This document shows positions 34,449 through 46,500 of a stretch of 64,000 nt of DNA, piece by piece. The notes under the pieces are model-generated. The model was not told the origin of the DNA and searched no databases. It worked only from the letters and a program-made list of their open reading frames with translations. The stretch lies in the NCBI GenBank assembly GCA_949152475.1, contig OX424570.1:7862181-7926180 (forward strand), read 5' to 3'. The stretch is from Terebella lapidaria. Its lineage: Eukaryota > Annelida > Polychaeta > Terebellida > Terebellidae. Position 1 is the first letter of the stretch. Each line of letters opens with the position of its first letter. Made by a program: the position numbers and the translations under genes.

Positions 34449-36768
34449 TTTAATAGAATCCATCAAGGTGGATAGCAACATATCTGGTTTAAGAACACAT
34501 GTGAAGGGTCAAAAAAAAGAAAATACAACTGTGAAGACAATTTTGGTATCGTTGGATACAGAATCACCCCAGGGGCGCGATTCGAATGGATATGTTTTCG
34601 GCATTTGAGCCTTTGCCACGGAAACGCATGCAAACTGGATGTATGAGGGTACCACCTAATTTCTGCAAAACAATCTTTGGCTTAGTACATGATTACAGAT
34701 AATTTAATATTACAAACCATAGTTTAACAATGAGTTCAATATTTGCCATGTGGCTTCAAACAGCATATTCGCAATATTTGTCATACGGCATAGTCACAAA
34801 ATGTCTCCCGGACGTACTCTTATGCTACAGGCCTTGGCGGGATAAGACCTTTTATAATTTTCGACACCCTGGGAGCACGAATCAGACCCGGTTAACTCTC
34901 AGATAACCCCAAGTCTACACCATGTTAACACGGTCAACTCCCGGACTACTCCCGGTTCACCAAAACACCCATTTTCCCCGTGTGGCCAGTGTGGCCGATC
35001 AAACATGGTGTGCCCGGTTCAGACCCAGTTCGGAACGGGTAGAGACCAGATGTGGCGAGACGAGACCTGGTGAGGCCCGGTTCGTGATCCATGCGTCAAA
35101 CCGGAACAGTGGTACTGGGGCTCCATGCTTTTCATTCCTACTATCCTGTAGCTTATACATGGTTATTCAACTGCTTTGAAAAGAGCTCATAACCTGGTGA
35201 ATCTTGAGATTCCATGCTAATTAAACTGTATGAAGAGCCTAATCTAATCTATACGGTGACAACAGGCCGGCGGGCATTGCACTATTGCATGGATCGATTC
35301 TACTGCCTTATAATTGATAACTTGCATATCTTGAATCAGTCGTATGGTGAGATCGCGTTGTCGTGAACGAAACATCCAATGATATCATTTACTGTGATTA
35401 TTACAGTACAGATTATGTAACAATGAAACGATTCTTTTCATTGAGATGATGTCACCAATGCTTTGACATTCCTGATCGAGCTTTGAGCATAGGATTAGTT
35501 TGCATATCACATCCAGTATCTAGTATTGACCTATTACCACTCACACAAGCTTTTTATGATACCAATAAGAATACTCATTACAACATGATTTTTTTTGGAA
35601 CAAAGCCAACGCCCGACCAAACGACCAGAGCAACAACATAATTATGGCTATTCTAAGCAATCCAGAGAAATTTATTTTAGTTTAGATATGGATACCGTGG
35701 TGTAGCATGAAGAGTTTTGGCATCTTGGAGATTAGACGATTCACTAGATAATTGTTCTGTACAATCACATAGATTGAATGTGTTCGTTTGACCGGAATAA
35801 TCACAAAATTTACGGTCAGTGACCTGGCTTTATTGCGCTAGGGATTTCCAGTGATTTGCCCACTTGGTTCATCACTGTGACAATATCCATCATTAGGGAG
35901 GGTGTTTTCCTCCACATGTGTATGACAGAATCAGCCTCGTGAGGATTCAGCATACTGTCATTATGTTGGAAGCAAAACAATATAGTTTAGCAATCAAATA
36001 ACTAATTATTATTTTTTCTTCTGGTGTATGGTGCATTGGTGATTTGCAGTCATAAACATGCAATATCCAAATGATGTAAGCGAGGTGAAGGGCATATCGT
36101 GTTTACATCCACACTACGAAATGTGAGACAGAAACATTGAATTACCACGATTTGATCACGGACCTAGCTTTGTCTCAATTCAGAACGTATGTTTTGCAGA
36201 CATAAGCAGTACATATCCCAGATGAAAATAGTTGCCATCAAAAGAAACAACAACAATCATAAATAAATATGCATCAATATTTTCTTCATGTGCTAATCGC
36301 ACAAAACAGGTCAAGCAATAAATGCAGCTAACTATCTGCCAGTTAAACGAGGGTTCATTCTTCAACCTGATCTATATCTTCAGCAATCACCAAGAGTTTA
36401 GCGCACCACGTTCAATAAAACTGGTGTCATGTGCACTATGAAACAGCCCTTTGATGTGAAATATTGATTGGTACCTGGTTCACCCAACACTGTGTTGAGG
36501 AACTTGATTGGTTTGCATATACAGGTAGCCTAGGAGCGGGGAGCCAGTATCTGCTGATGCGCGACGTGTAGCTTGGCTAGTACATATGCATGACCACTCG
36601 GGGCATTTGACCGGTGGACAGCAAGGTGGACACTTCACTTTGGCTCCAGTATATTGTACTGCAACTGATTTTTTACACATTGAATGCAGCAGTGTGGTTA
36701 TATCATTTTCATGGAACAAGTAAGTTTAGCACAAGTACTGCATGTAGAATTTATTCAGCAGTTTATTA
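34449..36768. other. Non-coding; CCGGTT-rich patch
   Basis: No gene. Between about 34885 and 35100 a GC-richer patch repeats CCCGGTT and GACC words, perhaps a decayed transposon. The remainder is unstructured as far as I can see. Confidence 0.4.
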
Positions 36769-36909
36769 CTTGCCAGAATCTTCGATTTTGGCAAGTATGT
36801 TGGTCGGTTGGTTTGTTACTTGCCGGAATCTAAAGATTTCGGCAAGTATGTTGGTTCGTTCGTGGATTTGTGGATTTGTTACTTGGCGAAATCTTCGATT
36901 TTCGCCAAG
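36769..36909. repeat. Three covarying hairpin repeats
   Basis: Three direct units of about 50-63 bp each contain an inverted repeat: CTTGCCAGAATC/GATTTTGGCAAG (36769-36795), CTTGCCGGAATC/GATTTCGGCAAG (36819-36845) and CTTGGCGAAATC/GATTTTCGCCAAG (36882-36909). Changes in one arm are largely matched in the other. Confidence 0.8.
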
Positions 36910-36984
36910 TATGTTGGTCACTCGCGGATGTTTGTCTGTCTGTTTGTTTGTTTGTATGTTACCTCTCTAGCGGCCACAGTTTTA

Positions 36985-39110
36985 CCGCTAACTTCTCGAA
37001 ACTTTTTTGTTGGATAGGTATTTGGCCAAGGACGGGACCGAACGTTTTTGAAAAAAATCGGTCCATTGATGACGTCACAAAAAATTCTTAAAAACTCGAA
37101 AAATCCCTATCTCTCATTATTGGCGAATTTTAAAAAATTCGCACAGCAGTCAAATTTGAACCGATTGTTCTGAAATTTGGTACACTGATATATGTTCATA
37201 TCCTCCATCGAAAAACAAACTTGTACGTTGATCGGTTGAACGTCAATGACGTCATGACGTAAAATGTCAATTTTTGAAATGGGGCCATATATCAGAAAGT
37301 ATTTGTCGTAGAGAGAAGCAGATTGCACCATTGAAAAGCTTGTTGAATTCTGGTTCAAGAGGGTACTGTCCGATACTTTTCCGCCCTGATAGATTTTCCG
37401 CTATGATGTCATAAACGTAAGGCCTGTCATGCCAGTATTTCGATTTTTCAGCAAAATTTCAAACATCCACAGTGCACTCAAATTTGAAGGTACTGGACTG
37501 TAATTATGACACCGTATGTGGAACTTTATTACCCAGCCACATACCGAGTTTCAACACGCTACGTGCAACGTCAATGACGTCATGACGTAAAACGTCAATT
37601 TTAAAAATGGAGCTATATATCAAGAGGTATTTGTCGTACAGAAAAGCGGATTGCACCGTTGGAAAGCTCGTTGAATTCTGGTTTAGGAGGGTACTGTCCG
37701 ACACTTTTCCGCCATGATAGATTTTCCGCTATGACGTCATAAACGTAAGGCCTGTCATACACGTTTTTCGGCTTTTCAGCAAACTTTCAAACACCGACAG
37801 TGCACTCAGTTTTGAAGGAATTTGTCTGCAATTATGAGACCGTATGTGTAATGTTAATACCCAGCAAAACGCCGATTATCAACACGCTACGTGCAACGCC
37901 AATGACGTCATGACGTAAAACTTCAATTTTAAAAATGGACCTATATATCGAGAGGTATTTGTCGTACAGAAAAGCGGATTGCACCACTGGAAAGCTCGTT
38001 ACATTCTGGTTCAAGAGGGCTCTGTCCGATACTTTTCTGCCATGATAGATTTTCCGCTATGACGTCATAAACGTAAGGCCTGTCATACCAGTTTTTCGAC
38101 TTTTCACCAAACATTCAAACATCCACAGTGCACTCAAATTTGAAGGAATTGGATTGCAATTATGACATCATATGTGTAATATTAATACCCAGCAATACAG
38201 CGATTTTCAACACTCTACGGGCAGTGTCAAATACGTCATGACGTCAAACGTCAGTTTTCGAAATATGGTTGTATCTCCTTTGGTGTTTCTCCTAGAACGG
38301 AATGAATTACAGCATCGGAAACTTCGTTCAATTCTGCTTAAAACAAGTCATGTAGGTTTTTTCCGTCATGATATTGTTTTTTGGTATGACGTCATAAACG
38401 TAAGGTCCATCATACTTTTCAGCAAACTTTCAAACATCCATATTGCACTAAAATTTGAAGAAATACGACTACAGTTTGAGATCATATGTGAAATATTAGT
38501 ACCCATGCCATTTACGAGTTTCAACATGGTAAGTACAGTGTAGAACGTCAATGACGCCATAACGTCAAACGTCAATATACGACTCTAAGTAAGTTTTTAT
38601 CCTACAGTGAAATGGTATCCACCATTGGAAAACTCTTTTGTTTGTATGTTTGTTACCTGTCTAACGACCACAGTTTTCGCGCTAGCATCCCGAAACTTTT
38701 TTGATGGATAGATATGTGCCCTAGGACGGGATAGCACGTTTTTGAAAAAAATCTTACCATTGATGACGTCATTAAAAATTCTTGAAAACTCGAAAAGTCC
38801 CTATCTTTAACATGGGGCGATGTATATTTCACATTGATATTTCGCTAAAAGTGGCGGATTATTATTGGGCATAATATTTCAAAATTTGATCCTGATGCGA
38901 TCCGGATTACGGATTTGACAGCCATTTAATTTTAACATTGAAAACTCCTTTCCACACATACAGTTTTCGTGCAAGCACCTCAAAAATTTGTTATTGGATA
39001 GGTATGTCCCCTCAGACTGCACCGCTTATTTTTGAGAGAAAGTTTCTTATCGATGACGTCACCAAAAATTCTTTAAAACTAAAAAAATCCCTATATCTAA
39101 CATGGAGATA
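36985..39110. repeat. Composite repeat region with a ~328-bp tandem array
   Basis: Between about 37100 and 38580 the marker GATAGATTTTCCGCTATGA recurs at 37388, 37716 and 38044 and, diverged, at 38370, giving a period near 328 bp and about 4.5 units. Each unit carries TGACGTCATGACGTAAAA-type words. A second module with CTTTTTTGTTGGATAGGTAT, then TTGATGACGTCAC and AAAATTCTT occurs at about 36998, 38695 and 38990, flanking the array. Minus-strand open frames in the units (LYDKYLLIYSSIFKIDVLRH and relatives) only reflect the repeat. No gene is called. Confidence 0.85.
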
Positions 39111-41438
39111 TTTTTTTAAAAAATCATAACTCGTTAATTTTTTGATAAATTGTTCTGAAATGTGAGACAGACGTGTACAGTGACAACTCCTTCTTACCAC
39201 AAAAGTTTGATCTCGATCTGATCCGGATTACGGATTTGACAACCGTTTGAGCATTTACATTGAAAACTACGTTCACCAGCTACTTTTGATGTGTTTTGCA
39301 TAGTTCACGTTGATTTTATTTTGCACAAATTGGCGAAAAGTTACTGTGCACAAACTTACATCAAGTTGTCTGGATCTGATCCAGATTACGGATTGTGAAT
39401 TGACCAGTTGTGAATATATCGAGTAGTAGCTCGTTTGAAAGGTCTGCGCGAGTGCTTGCCAAATCTGTCCTTATTTCCGAAATCTGAACTTAGGTAATGG
39501 CATTATGATGTCAAACCTTAATTCTATCATAGAATTTCACTTTTTACATGATGTGTATCAATCGGTCATGATCATTTTTGATCTGATGCTTTAGTATGTA
39601 TATATGATGTAAAATGAAAAACATAAATAATGATTATGGCGTTAATAATTCTCCTAGAAACTTGAATCCAATTGCATAGTATAGATAAACTCTCTCTCTA
39701 AGCTTTATTATGCATTACCTTGGTCGTGAGCATTGACATCAACCTTGACATAACCGCTGAGAGTCAAACTTGCATGAAAAAGGTATTTTTCTATTCGTTG
39801 CATGAATACAATGTGTCAATCTTGACCCATGCCCCATCTCAATTTCTAGGGTGATCTGATCTCTCATTATGACCTAATTACCGTTTCGATGATGGAAAGA
39901 ATCGCTTTTATCATGAGCGAAATTGAAGGTGTTTGAGTGTTTTTCGAATCTGTCATTATTTTCGAAATCCGACGTATCATTCATTATTATACATATGACA
40001 GGTCATACGACGTCATTATGATGTCAAACTTGATTGATATCAGCATTCCCAAACAAGGTCTGAACGTGATCTTAACTAGTACATCTCAGATCACACGTAA
40101 CATAAGTTTCCTAGTCCAGAAAGGGTACACTGTCGCTAATTACTACTACTACTCCAAGATAGATAGATGTGGGAGAGATAAGTGAGAGATAAATGGGAGA
40201 TAGATAATTTATTTTGTACACACATGATATAAGTACATCTTAGATCAAAATGATAAAATAATACATGGTAGTTTTTGTACAGGAGACCAAAGGAGACGAC
40301 GCTAATCGAGCTGGCGACCTTACAGTTGCAGTTGATACATGTGTATCACACAGAAACCATTTGCCAAACCAATACGGCCTATATATCGCAGGTTACTCTT
40401 TGTTCTAAATTAAATGAAGATCAAAAATGTGCCAGACGGATTAAATATAGTATCCATCCAATTTAGAACAAAGAGTTATGTATTACATATATATTTCCGT
40501 GTAAAGTTCATGATGCAATCTTGGATGTAAATAATGAATGAAGCGTGACATTTAATCCCAATAACAACTTTATGTTATTGAATACAGAAGAACGACCAGT
40601 ATAACATAAATGGATCAATTATATTTCTATATACATTGTATACCACACCTGTATTTGTTGTATTTGCATATTCATCCATTGGAAAGAGATGAACGATTCA
40701 CATGCTGCCATTTATTTCAACAGGCATTTGGCATTTCATTTTCTTAAAGAATGCTAAATTTAATACATGATGAATTCAACACACCATTAATACCCAAAAC
40801 ATGATATTATATTTGCCGTCAGCCATGAGTTTATGTGATAATGAGTTCAGATGAATACAGTAAACCCAGAAACATTCACCTACATAAAACCTTCGCGATT
40901 TTCACAATTGAATCTTATGGCCACGAATGTTGTAATTCACAATCTTGAAACAGGTATTTTCATTGGTATTATATTGGTGTTATTGGTTTGCGTATCTGTT
41001 GCGGTGCCGATATAACAGGTACACGCCAAGGGTCTGCATAGCAGGCTCTGGTGATCGCCCACATCGGCTCTGAAGCGAAACATAAGGGGACAAAATTATA
41101 TGGACATACATTGTTTCAAGAAACTTCATAATATTCATACCAATATACAATTCCAGGATGATCCAAGATTTCATGTCTGTGATAACTTACAACTAGTGTC
41201 TTGGTGTACCAATAACTCTTGATGAACAATAAAAATTCAGGACAAATTTGATTGCATGGCTCATATTTTAGACGTGGCTGACTCAGACCCACCTTGAATA
41301 TCAAGTTAGCCAATTTTTCGTTGTCTACTGGAGGCAGCTGTAGATCTGTTGAGAGGTGATGTGGAGTGTAATTCACCATTGTGATCACCACGAGTTTCGC
41401 TGCCTATTTTTCTGAAATTATATAGTAAAAAGTATTGT
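39111..41438. other. Non-coding; short inverted repeat
   Basis: No gene recognised. A 17-bp perfect inverted repeat ACTCTTTGTTCTAAATT (40395-40411 and 40460-40476) encloses 48 bases. A TCTGATCCGGATTACGGATT-like word recurs at about 38900, 39215 and 39370. Confidence 0.45.
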
Positions 41439-41516
41439 ATATTAAAATAAGTCCAAACATTTTTATTTACCACCAATATGGGTGGTAAATAAAAATGTTT
41501 GGACTTATTTTAATAT
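41439..41516. repeat. Perfect palindrome, 36-bp arms, 6-base loop
   Basis: The arm from 41439 (ATATTAAAATAAGTCCAAAC and 16 more) to 41474 is exactly repeated inverted at 41481-41516 around the loop AATATG. It could be a very short MITE, a cruciform-forming site or a product of fold-back replication. Confidence 0.95.
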
Positions 41517-41699
41517 GCGAGTTGTGAGCATTAACTGTGACCCAGCAATTACAAACTGTGTTTGGACATAAAAGACATTAAAATTGACAAAAATGTAAGC
41601 TTCATTATTTTTTACAACGATTGGTGAACACGTATGAGCTTATATAAACATCTTTTGTTGGCACAGATCTTGGCGTACGGGTGGTTATTAATATCAGAG

Positions 41700-41795
41700 G
41701 AAATCAGTGAGCTGGTGAGAATCCATCAGCCTGATTTGGGAACCACGTACCACGTAGAGGACACTCCATATACGTACTGAGCTAACCGGGCATCA
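41700..41795 (-). repeat. tRNA-like SINE head
   Basis: On the minus strand GCCCGGTTAGCTCAGTACGT is a close box A match for Lys/Ala-like tRNAs, and GTGGTTCCCAAATC about 25-30 bases later is a degenerate box B. It is probably a tRNA-derived SINE remnant and not a working tRNA. Confidence 0.5.
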
Positions 41796-41872
41796 GAGAC
41801 ATTGAAAAATTCACACCATGGATGATGTGCAATTTGTCATCATCATCTGCCCTGTCAGATAATATTATATCC

Positions 41873-41918
41873 GGGGGAGGGGGGAGTTGGGGTGGGGGAG
41901 TTGGGGGGGGGGGGGGGT
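41873..41918. repeat. G-rich run, quadruplex potential
   Basis: Blocks of 4 to 15 G separated by A or TT, with more than four G-tracts on the plus strand. Confidence 0.9.
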
Positions 41919-42053
41919 GAGTAGGTTATGAAAAATGTCCCATTTCTCCTTACAACAGCTATAAAATGTGTTCTTCTCGATGATACAGTTTGGTTCAATT
42001 ACCAGTCACACTACAAACACATGAATGAAAGCGTACTCAAAACTATCTAGCTC

Positions 42054-42116
42054 CCTACATATTAGACAGATAGGGAGATAGACGGGGAGATAGATAAATA
42101 GATAGATAGGGAGATG
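42054..42116. repeat. GATA-type microsatellite
   Basis: Imperfect (GATA)n with GGGAGATA variants. Confidence 0.9.
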
Positions 42117-42638
42117 CAGTTTATTTCAAATGTGCAATGCAACAAATAGTTGTATTATAATACGATTCATAATACATGTGTGCTGCACATTGATGGAAGC
42201 TGTCTGTAACACGCGAGTGCCCTGACTTCCACAGATACATATATAGCACATAATATATAGTATACAAGCTACAGGCAGTTGGAATTGAAAGCGTAAGAAT
42301 GTCATTTTTTTGCCGAAACATTTTGAATATGCTGTTGAACTGATTGCTATGATATGGTTTGTATTACAGTATTTGTAATTATATGTAGGGCCTATTGATT
42401 CAGAAGACTGTTTCGCAGAAATAAGTTGGATACCACATATGTCATGTGCACATGCGATTCCGTTGTAACGAATGAAATACCGACAACGCATCAATCCAAA
42501 CCGCACCTTTGAGGTGATTCCTTGTCCATCGATACCCAAATTGTCTGCACAGATTTTTTTTTCGGCCGTTTATTCCCAGACCAGATATTTCGTGGATGTT
42601 TATGTTAGCCTTAGGCCTAATAGATTCTAGCTGTTACA

Positions 42639-42920
42639 TCAGCCCGTGCAAATATTCACTGGCCTGGGCAGATCGACGGACCGACCACATTGCGACCCCC
42701 GCTGTATGACACAGACGTGTGACGCGTATGACGTGTGACACGAGACAATTGTAAACTACAATTCACAGAATACTAGTAACTAGGCGAAGCCCGCACAATG
42801 CGCGCAACATTTGTCCATCGTGGAATCGCTCGAAGCCCGTCAATGCGGAGACCTGCCAAGCGGACAACTTACCACGATCATAGTAGTACCGGGCGCGAGC
42901 CCGGAGATCAAACAGGACCA
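42639..42920. mobile_element. MITE, copy 2, partial
   Basis: It starts TCAGCCCGTGCAAATATTCA and shares TGGGCAGATCGACGGACCGA with the inverted right half of the 34-kb copy. Its other half (GTCCATCGTGGAATCGCT) matches the left half of that copy. The outer right end is lost. Confidence 0.65.
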
Positions 42921-43526
42921 ATGAACTAAATGACGTATAACTTATACTAAGTCCCTTAACTGTACTAACATGCAGTGGACATGGCAAATACGGGATGATG
43001 TAGAACCAAGCTTTTGTGAGAATACTAATTGTAAAGTGATATTTGGATATTTCGTTGCAACTAGGTATTACGTGTATTGTGCTCCAGGATTGATACAATG
43101 TCAAGAGGTAGTTAAATAGCCTCCCACACAAAAGACCCTCTTTGTCCCACACTTCAAAGTAACAAGGTTTGAATGCGACCTAAAATTATCTTGTAGTCAA
43201 ATGAAATGTCACAGATGTGACACCGATACTGCAATAAGTGTACGCCATGCCCAAGCAAATACATATATCAGGTACCTAAAATATTACAAGTGTAAAGCTT
43301 TCCAATTCATCAAAACAAATACATAGATCGCACAGGAATATATATATCAAAAGGCTACAGAAATATATGGGCAAATTACCTGAGGCATCACAGATTATGA
43401 TATGCCTTGGTGACGAATATGATACGAATATGATCATAATTTACTATTATGCATATCAAAGCAAGAAAAATGATTACATGGTGTTAAGCAATATTTTTTT
43501 CCTCGAACCATTACTATTGATATCAT
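42921..43526. other. Non-coding, probable 3' flank of the Helentron
   Basis: A+T-rich sequence downstream of the Helentron stop. I could not identify a terminal hairpin or border with confidence. Confidence 0.4.
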
Positions 43527-46500
43527 TCATTTCGCACACTTGATGGTGGACAATACTAAATCATGATCAGAATAATACACATCATGAATGTCAATTACTA
43601 CTTTTGCACTGCCATCTTTTTCCAGGCCGTTGAAATACACGTGATCTATAAGAGTTCCACTATCAGTTGTTGCATTCGAAACAAACTGGTAAAATCCAAA
43701 GTTTTCCATTAATCGTGTCAACTTTGTTTGTTTGCCTTCCACAATATTATCATTGAAATCACCGATCACCACTGTTGGTACACCGGGAGCGAGCAAACTC
43801 AACAGGGTTTCTAACTTCCTCAGGAATGTCACTATTGGCAAAGAGGGTGGTCTGTAAATGAGTACTATACAAAATGGAGATGGCACATTAAGAACAACTA
43901 CCTTCGATTCCAAACCAAGAACAGACAACATGTCAAGCTCTTTGGGTTTGCGATCTGCAGAGGCGCATATCATAAGTCCATGATTCTGTCCATCATTTCT
44001 GCAGTCGTCACGAAATGCGACAAAATTATGCAATTCTAGAAAGTTGCTGATGTCTTGATTTTCATTCAAGTACGTTTCAGTGAAACACAACACTCCAGTA
44101 CGGTGAATTATTTCTCTTTCGTATTGACTATTGAGGTCTTCAATTTTGTCCAGAAAGTAATGAACATTTAAGTGACCAACAGTGATATAATCTAGATTTT
44201 CTAGTTCCATCAAGTTCGGAAAAGCTGGCGGGCATAACATGTTTTCCCTCATGCTGTCCATTTCATGTTTGATTACTTTGTCTGCTTTAATTCCACGCCG
44301 ATCAAAATCAAGAATATGTAGTCCCTTGAGTGATTTAACGCGACTAAATGCTACGTAAGCCTGACCTTTCCCAAATCTGGTTGCCCCCTTCATGCTAACT
44401 ACAATCTCATTCATTGTTAAACCTTGACATTTGTGAATTGTAACTGCCCATGCCAAAGTTAGAGGAAATTGTCTTCGTGATACTTGTGAACCTTTCCTGC
44501 CAGCTTTCTCGAACTTCCCTTCTTGTCGTAATATCGGAATAGCATCTGGATATTCTAGTTTCCATTGACTGTTACGATATGCTTTTTTACCCACACTTTC
44601 CTCGTCAAATTGTACTAGCACGACGGATACACGGTTGTTGGAGTTCTTTATTATACCTTTAACTGTTCCTAGAACGCCGTTCACTAAGCCATCTGATGTG
44701 TCTACGTTGTATGTCAGCATGACGCGCGCACCAACAGCCAGTACAAGAACAGTGTGCAGTCCAGCAGTTTCGGATCGTTTTTGTGTAGTCCCACTATTTC
44801 CAAGATCCAGTTGACCTGTTTTGTCTGTTTTGTCATCTGCTGCGATAATTTTTACATGCGAAGATTCATCAGGAGCTAAGCACCTCAACATTTCTTCATT
44901 TCTCGTGTCAACGTCCTTGTTATAAGCATATACGTGAAGAACGTTTTGAGGATACTCTGGATCTTCCCTGCTGATTTCTCTTGATTTCAGAACTTCAACA
45001 TCGTGGTCAGTACATTCACCAGTTCGAACACGTGACAACAGTTGTGCAAATTCCTCATCGCCTTTCTGACGCATTATTTCATCTAACTCGTGCAGCATAA
45101 AATTGTCTCTCCATAGTGATCCATTGAGGTTTGCTAATGGATCCCGAACATTGTCAAATATCCGTGACTGCAAAACGGGCGGAAGCTGATATAAATCTCC
45201 TACTGCCAGGATACAAACATTTCCAAACAGAACATCATCTGGTACTCCCTTGATCTCATTCAGTCGTTTGTGTATAGTCAGAAGCATGTCTGAACCTACC
45301 ATCGATATTTCATCAATTACCACTACACACAGATTCTCCATGTTTGATCGTAGGGTGTTCAGTTTTTCGAACGTGAGAGTATCACTGGCTTTGTCATACT
45401 TTGTAACCCTTATCAGTAATGCCGAATGAATTGTCATTCCCCTTATACTAAAACTAGCAACACCAGTGGGGCCTAGGAGCAATACTGTGATGTCTGTCGG
45501 TTTGATTGTATTTGACAATGCTAACAGTCGTCTGGTCTCAAAGTGTATCAGTTTTATCACGTGTGATTTTCCCACGCCACCTGGACCACTTAGAAACAGT
45601 CTATAAGGAACCACGGGCTGACCCTTTTTCATTGCAATAACTGTTTCTTTGCACCACTTGCGGTGATACCTTACAATCTGGCGCTGTTTCGTATTCAAGG
45701 CACGCATCATTTTCCTATACTCAGTCAATGACATAACACCTTTGTCAATTTCTGCTTGATAACGTAACCCTAAATCAGTAACAGGATTGCTATTCTGATT
45801 CTCAATCAGTGCTGCATTGGCATCCACATCTTCTTGTTCGATATCTCGTTCTGTTTCAGGTCCTTCAGCTTCTGCCTGTTCATTGTTATGCTCTGTTTCG
45901 GGTGCAACACTCGCCCACACGTGTTCTGGTGGTCCACACAAAGAATTCAGACGTATCGCTTCATCAATCAACTCTGTGTTTTCAGTAAATCGCTGTTCGT
46001 TTTCACGTAGTTCATCAGCAATTGCCATGTAGTGATCTTGAAAACTTGCATAACCACCAATCAAATCTGTGTTTTCGTGTCTCCAGTGTTTGTAGAGCAT
46101 CAATTTGGCTCTGTAAAAATTCCCTGTGTCCAGTTCAATGTCAAACTTTCGAAAACGAATAACAGCTTCGGTTTTGCGTTTATGCATTCTCCCCAGTCCA
46201 TTCTTCAGAACAATATGTTTTGGAAGATCATCTCTCTGTGGCGAAGGGTCACCTTTATTTTCATCCATGTCCAACACCACTGGTACACTATCATCGACAG
46301 CTTCTTTGTCATTGTAACTAACTGTGTAGTTGGCAGCAAAGGCAGCAAGGCACATGTGTTCCAGTGAATTGGGTCGAGATGCATACCGGGTAATAACGTT
46401 TTTCTGAAATATGTCCTCATCGGTTTCATCTTTGTGTTGCAGTTCTTTCATTGGTTTCAGGACACCAATACGTTCTGACGGCGGATCAGTGTTAACAAAC

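Noticed and set aside
37107..38014. Family of small minus-strand proteins containing LYDKYLxIY
   Set aside because: They follow the 328-bp repeat, differ in length and frame ends, and have no start or splice context.
42126..42539. 137-codon minus-strand ORF as a gene
   Set aside because: It runs into the GATA array region, has no domain and lacks any conserved-looking segment.
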